Positions 33,998 through 40,622 of a stretch of DNA of 64,000 nt are shown here, piece by piece (the first letter of the stretch is position 1; every line of letters starts with the position of its first letter). The stretch is from the NCBI RefSeq assembly GCF_021952865.1, contig NZ_CP040792.1, positions 1,550,001 to 1,614,000 on the forward strand, given 5' to 3'. Source of the DNA: Clavibacter californiensis. Its GTDB lineage: Bacteria > Actinomycetota > Actinomycetes > Actinomycetales > Microbacteriaceae. The notes under the pieces were generated by a model, which was not told the origin of the DNA, searched no databases, and saw nothing but the letters and a program-made list of their open reading frames with translations. The position numbers and the translations under genes are program-made.

Positions 33998-34402
33998 ATG
34001 GCCGGAGCCACCCGCTCGCGCACGCGCAAGGACGTGAGGCGCCATGTGCTGCTCGTCACGGACGAGACCGGCCTCTTCGCGACGCAGGCCGCGCTCTCCG
34101 CGCTGCCCCTGTGCACGCGCGGCAGCGTGTTCGTCGAGGTGCCCGACGCGTCCGTCGAGGTCGCGCTCGCGCACCCGCCGCGCATGGTCGTCACCGTGAT
34201 CGCCCGCGAGGGCCGCGGGATCGACGGTGCGCCCGCGGAGCCGATGGCCGCGGTCGCGCGGGCGGTCGGCGCGTGGGCCAGCGAGATGATGGTCTTCTCG
34301 GCGCCGATCTCCGACGAGCACCCGGTCACCGAGGTCAGCGTGCTGCTCGGCGGGCACGTCGGCGGCCACGACGACCTGCTGCACCTGCTCGCGACGCGCT
34401 GA
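33998..34402 (+). CDS. Stand-alone SIP-domain-like protein
   Basis: 134 residues, beginning two bases after the preceding stop. HVLLVTDETGLFATQAALSALPLCTRGSVFVEVPD resembles the NAD(P)-binding SIP segment of the gene just upstream (SLLLAGDETAAPAICNILSSLP ... CAFIEVPV), but the FAD domain and the terminal GESG..YWR motifs are missing. It could be a partial duplicate of the upstream gene kept as an accessory subunit, or a different small protein with the same fold. Co-transcribed with the siderophore-interacting protein and so probably iron-regulated. Confidence 0.75.
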   Translation: MAGATRSRTRKDVRRHVLLVTDETGLFATQAALSALPLCTRGSVFVEVPDASVEVALAHPPRMVVTVIAREGRGIDGAPAEPMAAVARAVGAWASEMMVFSAPISDEHPVTEVSVLLGGHVGGHDDLLHLLATR

Positions 34403-34438
34403 CGCGGATCCGCCGGGCGCGTGTGGGGCGACGTCGGG

Positions 34439-35317
34439 TCAGCGACGGACGGCCTCGGCGGTCCCCGCCGCCAGGTCCAGGGCGGCCCACAGGTCCCGCC
34501 CGAGCTGCGGGTCCGCGGCCTGCGCGGTCGTCTTCCCGTCGGGCGTGAGCTGGTCGAAGTACGTGCCGTTCGGCGCGCCCAGGTCGGGCACCGACGCGAG
34601 CTGCACCAGGGGCACGGCGCCCGCCTCGGCGGAGATGCCGTAGGCGCCCATCGACAGCGCGAGCAGCGCCTTCATCACGGTGCTGTCGGATCCGAACGAC
34701 GTGCGCACGAGCCCCGGGTGGAACGAGCACGCCTCCATGCCGCGCGGGCCGACGCGCTCCGCGAGCGTGCGCATCATCAGGATCATCATCGCCTTCGACG
34801 TGCCGTACGCCTGCCAGCCGCCGAGCCAGGGGCGCTTCCGCCAGTCGAGGTCGTCGAGGCGCACGCGGCCCCAGAGGTTCGCGCGGCTCGCGGTGCCGAT
34901 GACGCGCACCGGGCTCTCGTCGGCGCGGAGCGCGTCCTGCGTCTCCTCGAGGCGCGGCAGCAGGAGGCGGGTGAGGAGGAACGGCGCGAGGACGTTGCGC
35001 TGGAACGTGGTCTCGTGGCCGTCGCCCGTCATGGCGCGGCGCGGCACGAGGCTGCCGGCATTGAGGGCCAGCACGTGGATCCGCGGGCACGTCTCCAGGA
35101 GCGTCGCCGCCAGCGCGCGCACCTCGTCGAGCCGGTCCATGTCGGCGAGCACGTGCCGCGCACCCAGCTCGGCGGCGATGCCGCGCGTGCGCTCCGGATC
35201 GCGCCCGACCACGACCACGTCGGCACCGCGGTCGTGCAGCTCGCGGGCGGCGATGCGGCCGATGCCGGAGCTCGCTCCCGTGATGACGACCGTGCGGCCG
35301 TCGAGCGGGCCGGTCAC
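34439..35317 (-). CDS. Short-chain dehydrogenase (retinol-dehydrogenase/protochlorophyllide-reductase-like)
   Basis: 292 residues. VVITGASSGIGRIAARELHDRGADVVVVGRDPER (TGxxxGIG, about 12-18), LALNAGSLVPR, catalytic Ser region VRVIGTASRANLW and Tyr-Lys in WQAYGTSKAMMI (YxxxK, about 176-180). SFHPGLVRTSFG and the long C-terminus match the RDH/light-dependent-reductase-like SDR group. GTG start overlaps the preceding stop by four bases (GTGA), placing it third in a three-gene operon behind the flavin disulfide reductase. Substrate unknown. Confidence 0.9.
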   Translation of the reverse strand: MTGPLDGRTVVITGASSGIGRIAARELHDRGADVVVVGRDPERTRGIAAELGARHVLADMDRLDEVRALAATLLETCPRIHVLALNAGSLVPRRAMTGDGHETTFQRNVLAPFLLTRLLLPRLEETQDALRADESPVRVIGTASRANLWGRVRLDDLDWRKRPWLGGWQAYGTSKAMMILMMRTLAERVGPRGMEACSFHPGLVRTSFGSDSTVMKALLALSMGAYGISAEAGAVPLVQLASVPDLGAPNGTYFDQLTPDGKTTAQAADPQLGRDLWAALDLAAGTAEAVRR

Positions 35318-35706
35318 CGGTACCCGCCCTTCTCGAGGCCCGCCTCGATCTCGAACCGGTTGCGCAGCGGGTCCCGCCCCGCCCACCAGTAGAGCAGCGG
35401 CATGAGCAGCCCGTACCTGCGCCACTGCGTGACGTGGACGGCCTCGTGCTCGAGCACCGCGGGTCCCGCGTTGTCGCGCGTCAGGTAGACGCGGCCGACG
35501 CACGTGCCACCGCGCCCGAAGACCCAGGACGGCAGGCCGGTGAGGACGATGAGGTCGCCGTGGCGGCGCACCTCGCCCGTGCTGAGCGGGAGGCCGATGG
35601 CGAGCGCGACACCCGTCGCGACGCCGCTGCCCGCGCGCGAGACGGGGGAGTCCAGCAGGACGCCGCGGACGGCGCCCGCGACGGCGCCGACGCTGGAGCG
35701 GATCAC
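35314..35706 (-). CDS. Small HExxH-motif protein, unknown
   Basis: 130 residues. A small hydrophobic stretch (about 25-45) is followed by YLTRDNAGPAVLEHEAVHVTQWRRYGLLM, in which HEAVH is a zinc-metalloprotease-type HExxH motif in the same setting as DUF4157 proteins (HExxHxxQ). A third ligand is not certain; a Glu lies in NRFEIEAGLEK. Either a minimal metallopeptidase or a structural relative. It overlaps both neighbours by four bases (GTGA at each end), so the three genes are tightly coupled. Confidence 0.75.
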   Translation of the reverse strand: MIRSSVGAVAGAVRGVLLDSPVSRAGSGVATGVALAIGLPLSTGEVRRHGDLIVLTGLPSWVFGRGGTCVGRVYLTRDNAGPAVLEHEAVHVTQWRRYGLLMPLLYWWAGRDPLRNRFEIEAGLEKGGYR

Positions 35707-37136
35707 GCGGTCGGCCGCCCGTACGTCTCGAGCAGGCGCAGCCACACCTCGCTGATGGTGGGGTACGACGGCACCGCGTGCCAGAGGCGCGTGAGCGGCA
35801 CCTCGCCGACGACCGCGATCGTGGCGGAGTGCAGCAGCTCGGCGACGTCCTGGCCGACGAAGGTGACGCCGACGATCACGCCGCGGTCCTCGTCGACGAC
35901 CATGCGCGCCTTCCCCGTGTAACCGTCCGCGTGCAGGCTCGCGCCCGCGACGGATCCGAGGTCGTAGTCGACGACGCGCGTGCGGATGCCGGCCTCCTCC
36001 GCCGCCTTCGCGGTGAGGCCGACGCTCGCGACCTCCGGGTCGGTGAACGTCACCTGCGGGACGGCGCGGTGGTCGGCCGTCGCGACGTGGACGCCCCACG
36101 GGGAGTCGTCGACGGTGTCGCCGGTCGCGCGCGCCGCGATGACCTCGCCGGCCGCGCGTGCCTGGTACTTGCCCTGGTGGGTGAGGAGCGCGCGGTGGTT
36201 GACGTCGCCGACGGCGTAGAGCCACGGCGTCTCCGCGTTGACCTCGCCCGTGACGAGCATCGTGTCGTCCACGTCGAGGTACGCGCCGGCCTCGAGACCG
36301 ACGGTGTCGAGGCCCAGGTCCTCGGTGCGCGGGGTGCGGCCGGTGGCGACGAGCACCTCGGCGGCCGTGACGGTGGATCCGTCCGTGAGCTCGACGGTGA
36401 CCTCGTCGCCGTCGCGCGTGACGCGGGAGGGCGATGCCCCGAGGCGCACGTCGACGCCCATGTCCGTGAGGCTGTCGCCGACGAGCTCGCCCGCGAAGGG
36501 CTCCTGGCCGGTGAGCAGGCCGCTGCGGGCGACGACCGTGACGGCGCTGCCGAGCGAGGCGAAGGCCGTGGCCATCTCGGCCGCGACCACGCCGCCGCCG
36601 ATGACGACGATCGAGGTAGGCATGACCTCGACGCTGGTGGCCTCGCGGCTCGTCCACGGCTGGGCCTCGGCGAGGCCGGGGATGTCGGGGAGGAGCGCGG
36701 CGGTGCCGGTGCTCACGGCGACGGCGTGCGTCGCCTCGTGCTCGGTCGTGGATCCGTCGGGCGCGGTGACCGTGACGCGGCGCGGTCCGGAGATGCGGCC
36801 GTGGCCGCGCGCCAGATCGATGCCGATGCCCTCGAGCCAGCTCACCTGGCCCTCGTCGGACCAGGAGCTGGTGAAGGAGTCGCGGCGCTTCAGCACGGCG
36901 GCGACGTCGAGCTCGCCCGTCACGGCCTCCTCCGACCCGGCGACGGCGCGCGCGGCGCGGAGGGCGCTGCCGGAGCGGAGCAGCGCCTTGCTCGGCATGC
37001 AGGCCCAGTAGGAGCACTCGCCGCCGACGAGCTCGGACTCGACGACGAGCACGCTGAGCCCGCCCTGCTTCGCGCGGTCGGCGACGTTCTCGCCGACGGG
37101 GCCGGCACCGATGACGATGAGGTCGTAAGAAGTCAT
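35703..37136 (-). CDS. Flavoprotein disulfide reductase (dihydrolipoamide/mercuric reductase-like)
   Basis: 477 residues, class I pyridine nucleotide-disulfide oxidoreductase. FAD motif YDLIVIGAGPVGENVADRA; redox pair in GGECSYWACMPSKALLR (CxxxxC with WACMPSK); NAD motif IVVIGGGVVAAEMATAFASLG; second FAD motif WLYAVGDVNHRALLTHQGKYQARAA; and the C-terminal acid-base pair in HAVPSYPTISEVW (about 462). The GGECSYWACMPSK form differs from lipoamide dehydrogenase (GGTCLNVGCIPSK) and is seen in a group of Actinobacteria reductases of unknown thiol or quinone substrate. TAGGGT (37144-37149, complement) lies seven bases before the ATG. First gene of a three-gene operon. Confidence 0.92.
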   Translation of the reverse strand: MTSYDLIVIGAGPVGENVADRAKQGGLSVLVVESELVGGECSYWACMPSKALLRSGSALRAARAVAGSEEAVTGELDVAAVLKRRDSFTSSWSDEGQVSWLEGIGIDLARGHGRISGPRRVTVTAPDGSTTEHEATHAVAVSTGTAALLPDIPGLAEAQPWTSREATSVEVMPTSIVVIGGGVVAAEMATAFASLGSAVTVVARSGLLTGQEPFAGELVGDSLTDMGVDVRLGASPSRVTRDGDEVTVELTDGSTVTAAEVLVATGRTPRTEDLGLDTVGLEAGAYLDVDDTMLVTGEVNAETPWLYAVGDVNHRALLTHQGKYQARAAGEVIAARATGDTVDDSPWGVHVATADHRAVPQVTFTDPEVASVGLTAKAAEEAGIRTRVVDYDLGSVAGASLHADGYTGKARMVVDEDRGVIVGVTFVGQDVAELLHSATIAVVGEVPLTRLWHAVPSYPTISEVWLRLLETYGRPTA

Positions 37137-37193
37137 GGACCCGACCCTACGCCGGGCGTCCCGGGCATCGGCCGGGCGGGTTCGGTCGACGGA

Positions 37194-38033
37194 TCAGCGG
37201 CCGACGAAGTCCGCGGGCCGGCGCTCCGCGGCGGCGCGGATGCCGCGCGCCGCGTCCTCGGATCCCGCGAGCCGCACGAGCTCGGCGGGCAGCGCGGCGG
37301 CCGCGACCTCGGGCCCGTCGCGGAGCCCGGCGCGCGCGTTGCGGAGCGTCGCCTGCACGGCGAGCGGGGCCTGCGCGGCGATGCGCTCGGCGACCCCGAT
37401 GGCCGCCGTGAGCTGCTCCCCGTCCGGCACCACGAGCTGCACGATGCGCATGCGCCTGGCCTCCTCGGCGTCGAAGAGGTCGCCCGTGAGGATCCAGCGC
37501 ATGGCGTCGCCCCAGCCCGCGACGGCCGGGAAGCGGAGGGTCGCGCCGCCGAAGGGCAGGATGCCGCGCGCGACCTCGATCTGCCCGAACCGCGTGCCCG
37601 CGGCCGCCACCACGACGTCGCTCGCGAGGGCCAGCTCGATCCCGAGCGTGAGGCACGTGCCCTGGACCGCGAGGACCACGGGCTTGCCGACGCCGTCGCC
37701 GACCATCCGCCACGGGTCGACGCCGTCGTCCGGCACCGTGTCGAGGCCGCCGCCGGGGCCGCGGCCGATGTGCGGGGCCACGTCGGCGAGGTCGAGCCCG
37801 CCCGTGAAGTGGTCGCCGACCGCGTGCACCACGCCGACCCGCAGCTCCGGATCCCTGTCGAGCAGGCCGTACGCGCTCGCGAGCTCGCGGAGCATCCGCA
37901 TGTCGGCGGCGTTGCGCTTGGCCGGCCGGTCGAGGCCGATGAGCAGCAGGTGCCCGCGCCGCTCGACGCGCACGCGGGGGGCGTCGTCGGCCGGGGGCCC
38001 TGCGGGGGATGCGGTGCGGGCGTCGTCACTCAC
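37194..38033 (-). CDS. Enoyl-CoA hydratase/isomerase-family protein
   Basis: 279 residues, crotonase fold. Oxyanion-hole segments HFTGGLDLADV (about 75) and QGTCLTLGIELALASDVVVAA (about 125-145), then FGQIEVARGILPFGGATLRFPAVAGWG. The usual catalytic Glu positions read LTLGIELAL and IEVARGI, so hydratase activity is possible but the exact reaction is unclear. It acts on acyl-CoA thioesters in the cytosol. GTG start: GAAGGAG about six bases upstream. It sits alone between the flavin reductase and arginase-like genes. Confidence 0.88.
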   Translation of the reverse strand: MSDDARTASPAGPPADDAPRVRVERRGHLLLIGLDRPAKRNAADMRMLRELASAYGLLDRDPELRVGVVHAVGDHFTGGLDLADVAPHIGRGPGGGLDTVPDDGVDPWRMVGDGVGKPVVLAVQGTCLTLGIELALASDVVVAAAGTRFGQIEVARGILPFGGATLRFPAVAGWGDAMRWILTGDLFDAEEARRMRIVQLVVPDGEQLTAAIGVAERIAAQAPLAVQATLRNARAGLRDGPEVAAAALPAELVRLAGSEDAARGIRAAAERRPADFVGR

Positions 38034-38101
38034 GGCGGTCTCCTTCGATCGTCCGTCCCAGACTCGCAGGGCGAGGCGGGCGGCGCGACCTCCCGGTCGG
38101 G

Positions 38102-38944
38102 TCACACGGGCCCGGTGAGCGCCCCGATGATCCGCAGGATGGTGCCCATGTCGTCCACGGCCGCAGCGGGGGAGGACGGCGCGAACTCGGTGATCCCGGC
38201 GCCCGCGAGCCCGAACGACCGGCGCAGCGCCTTGATCGACTCGGTGACGGCCTGCACGTCGAGCCCGAACGGCTCCGGGTGGCCGACGCCGGACATCCCG
38301 CCCGGGTCGAGCACGTCGAGGTCGACGTGCACGTAGACATCGGCGGCGCCGGTCGCCCGCACGGCAGCGACGAGCGACTCGGGACCCACCTCCTCGGCGT
38401 CGACGAGCGCGATGCCGCGCGAGTCCACGAGCTCGGACTCGGCGTCGTCGAGCGCGCGCACGCCGGCGAGCACGACGCGGTCGGCCGTGACCGCGCCCGC
38501 CGGGAGCTCCAGCCCGTCGACGCCCTCGCCGATGACGGCGCGCAGCACCATCCCGTGGAAGGCGCCGCTCGGCGACGACGCGGGGGAGTTGAGGTCGGCG
38601 TGGGCGTCGAGCCAGACGACCGCGAGCCCGGGGTGCGCCGCGGCCGCGTGCCCGATGGCCGCGATCTCCACGCCGCAGTCGCCGCCGATGGTGACGACGG
38701 GGCCGGATCCGGACGCGGACACCGCCTGGAGCGCCGCCTCCTGGCGCGTGCGCACCGCGAGCAGCGACGCGTAGCGGAGGACTCCCGTGCCGAGCGACTC
38801 GCCGGCCTCGACGGGCACGTCCACCACCCGCGTGGCGGATGCGGGCAGGTCGCCGCGTATCGCCTGCGCCCCGTCCGCGAGCCTCATGGCGCGGGACGAG
38901 CCCGAGCCCTGCCATTGGGGGACGACGACGAATGAGGCGGGCAC
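38102..38944 (-). CDS. Arginase/agmatinase-family (ureohydrolase) protein with altered metal site
   Basis: 280 residues. Ureohydrolase fold with VVWLDAHADLNSPASSPSGAFHGM (DAHAD, about 118-122) and VYVHVDLDVLDPGGM (DxD, about 206-214), three of the four usual Mn2-binding blocks. The first block, normally GGDHS, reads IGGDCGVEIAAIG: the metal-binding His is Cys. Substrate therefore uncertain (arginine, formimino-glutamate or other guanidino compounds). GTG at 38944 is preferred because GATACT (38951-38956, complement) lies six bases upstream and the conserved FVVVPQWQGSGSS follows at once; an ATG at 38974 would add ten residues. Confidence 0.85.
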   Translation of the reverse strand: MPASFVVVPQWQGSGSSRAMRLADGAQAIRGDLPASATRVVDVPVEAGESLGTGVLRYASLLAVRTRQEAALQAVSASGSGPVVTIGGDCGVEIAAIGHAAAAHPGLAVVWLDAHADLNSPASSPSGAFHGMVLRAVIGEGVDGLELPAGAVTADRVVLAGVRALDDAESELVDSRGIALVDAEEVGPESLVAAVRATGAADVYVHVDLDVLDPGGMSGVGHPEPFGLDVQAVTESIKALRRSFGLAGAGITEFAPSSPAAAVDDMGTILRIIGALTGPV

Positions 38945-38950
38945 GTGCTC

Positions 38951-38956
38951 AGTATC
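38951..38956 (-). promoter_or_regulatory. -10 hexamer GATACT of arginase-like gene
   Basis: GATACT on the minus strand, GAGCAC, then GTG at 38944. This hexamer would be inside the gene if the ATG at 38974 were used. Confidence 0.5.
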
Positions 38957-38980
38957 CCGTGCGGCGCCGGACATGGCGAC

Positions 38981-39016
38981 GCCCGTCGCCTGCGGTCGTG
39001 GCCGCGGGCGACGGGC
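38981..39016 (-). terminator. Terminator hairpin after F420-reductase-like gene
   Basis: GCCCGTCGCC (38981-38990) pairs with GGCGACGGGC (39007-39016); inner GCGG/CCGC. It lies 34 bases beyond the stop at 39050. Confidence 0.55.
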
Positions 39017-39049
39017 ATCGTCGTGGGGAGGAGCTGTCGCTCCGCCCGG

Positions 39050-39700
39050 CTACTGCATGTCGCGGTAGCGCTTGGCCTCGGCGAGCGCCTGGCGGAGGCT
39101 CGCGGCGTCGAGCTTCGGGCCGTAGCCGGGGGTGTCGCGCTGGATGCGCCAGCCCTCCGCGAGGGGTCCGGCGTCGACCGCGTCGTAGCCGAAGGAGTCG
39201 AGGATCGAGGTCACGGTCGCCTTCGCCTCGGCGTCGTCGCCCGCGATCACGAGCGCGCGGCGGCCAGGCGTGCCGGCGGGGGTGCCGTGCTCGGTGAGGT
39301 CGGCCGCGTAGATGTGGTTGAAGGCCTTGACGACCTTCGACTCGGGCAGGTGCCGCTGCAGCATCTCCGCGGTCGTCGTGGTCTCGTCGTCGAGCTCGGC
39401 GATGTGGCCGTCGCGCTCCGGGTAGTAGTTGTCGGTGTCGATCACGATCTTGCCGGCGAGCGGCGCGACGGGGACGCTGCCGATGTTCTTGAGCGGGATG
39501 GTGACGACGACGATCTCGCCGGCCTCCGCGACCTCCTGGACGGTGGCGGCGCGGGCGTGCTCACCGAGCTCGTCGACGAGCTCGGTGAGGGTCTCCGGGC
39601 CGCGCGAGTTCGCGATGACGACGTCGTGGCCGGTGGAGGTGAAGAGGCGGGCGAGCTGGCTGCCGATGAGTCCGGCGCCGATGATTCCGATGTTGGTCAT
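39050..39700 (-). CDS. NADPH-dependent F420 reductase-like / NAD(P)-binding oxidoreductase
   Basis: 216 residues. N-terminal Rossmann motif NIGIIGAGLIGSQLARLFTSTGHDVVIANSRGPETL (GxGxxG, about 7-12), IVVVTIPLKNI, the VIDTDNYYPERDG segment, KVVKAFNHIYAADL and a final GPLAEGWRIQRDTPGYG. This is the FNO/F420-reductase-like domain family (DUF2520-type NADP oxidoreductase coenzyme F420-dependent); many bacterial members do not use F420. The ATG at 39700 (MTNIGIIGAG) was chosen on homology; a GTG at 39721 would add seven residues. No ribosome site is seen. Confidence 0.85.
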   Translation of the reverse strand: MTNIGIIGAGLIGSQLARLFTSTGHDVVIANSRGPETLTELVDELGEHARAATVQEVAEAGEIVVVTIPLKNIGSVPVAPLAGKIVIDTDNYYPERDGHIAELDDETTTTAEMLQRHLPESKVVKAFNHIYAADLTEHGTPAGTPGRRALVIAGDDAEAKATVTSILDSFGYDAVDAGPLAEGWRIQRDTPGYGPKLDAASLRQALAEAKRYRDMQ

Positions 39701-39746
39701 GGTGAGGGGAACCGGATCCACGGGGGCGGCATTCCCCGCCGGGACG

Positions 39747-39785
39747 ACGACGGGCGCCGCTCCCGGAGGATGCGGCGCCCGTCGT
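39747..39785 (-). terminator. Terminator of the TPM-pspA unit
   Basis: Fourteen-base arms ACGACGGGCGCCGC / GCGGCGCCCGTCGT, ten bases beyond the pspA stop. Confidence 0.7.
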
Positions 39786-39794
39786 GGCGTGCGG

Positions 39795-40538
39795 CTACTC
39801 GCCGGACGTGACCTGCTTCGGCGCGGATCCGCCGGACTTGAGCGCGGCCAGGCGCGCCTCGACCTCGGTCAGCTCGCCGAGGTCCTCGAGCTCCTCGAAC
39901 TGCGCGTCGAGGCTGGAGGCCTGCAGCTCCTCGGCGCCGCGGACGCGGGCCTCCTCGCGGCGGATCTTCTGCTCGAAGCGGCTGACCTCGCTGGTCGGGT
40001 CCATGATGTCGATGCTCTTCATGGCGTCCTGCACCTGCGACTGCGCCTGCACCGTCTTCTGGCGGGCGTTCAGCTCGTCGCGCTTCGACGACAGCTGCTG
40101 GAGCTTGTTCCGCATCGTGTCGAGGCCCTGCTTGAGCTTCTCGACGACCTCGGTCTGCGACGCGATGGTGGGCTCGGCGCCCTTCGCCTCGCTCTCCGAC
40201 TGCATCTGGCGCTGCAGCGCCACGCGGGCGAGGGCGTCGAACTTGTCGGCGTTCGGGGTGTTGCCGGCGTTCCGGTACTCGTCGGCCTTGGTGCTCGCGG
40301 CGAGGGCCTTGCGGCCCCAGTCCTGCGCGGCCTGGACGTCCTCGCGGTGGTCGTCCTCGATCATCCGCAGGTTGCCGATGGTCTGGGCGACCGCGCTCTC
40401 GGCCTCGCGGATGCTCTCCGTGTAGTCGCGGACCATCTGGTCCAGCATGAGCTGCGGGTCCTCGGCCTGGTCGATGAGGTTGTTGATGTTGGCCTTCGCG
40501 AGCTGGGCGATGCGGCCGAGGATGGACTGCTTGGACAT
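39795..40538 (-). CDS. pspA: PspA/IM30-family membrane stress protein
   Basis: 247 residues, almost wholly helical and coiled coil: KANINNLIDQAEDPQLMLDQMVRDY (helix 1 with the characteristic EDP motif), long coil about 25-145, and a second coil about 165-225. PspA proteins form ESCRT-III-like rods that protect or repair the inner membrane. A strong AAGGAG ribosome site precedes the ATG. It lies 84 bases downstream of the TPM-domain gene on the same strand; together they look like a membrane-stress unit. Confidence 0.93.
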   Translation of the reverse strand: MSKQSILGRIAQLAKANINNLIDQAEDPQLMLDQMVRDYTESIREAESAVAQTIGNLRMIEDDHREDVQAAQDWGRKALAASTKADEYRNAGNTPNADKFDALARVALQRQMQSESEAKGAEPTIASQTEVVEKLKQGLDTMRNKLQQLSSKRDELNARQKTVQAQSQVQDAMKSIDIMDPTSEVSRFEQKIRREEARVRGAEELQASSLDAQFEELEDLGELTEVEARLAALKSGGSAPKQVTSGE

Positions 40539-40622
40539 GGGTGCTGCTCCTTCTCGTCTGGTGCTTCGTCGGAATGGGTTGATCATGGGTCGCTCTCGTT
40601 CTCGTCGTCGTGCTGGTCGTCG

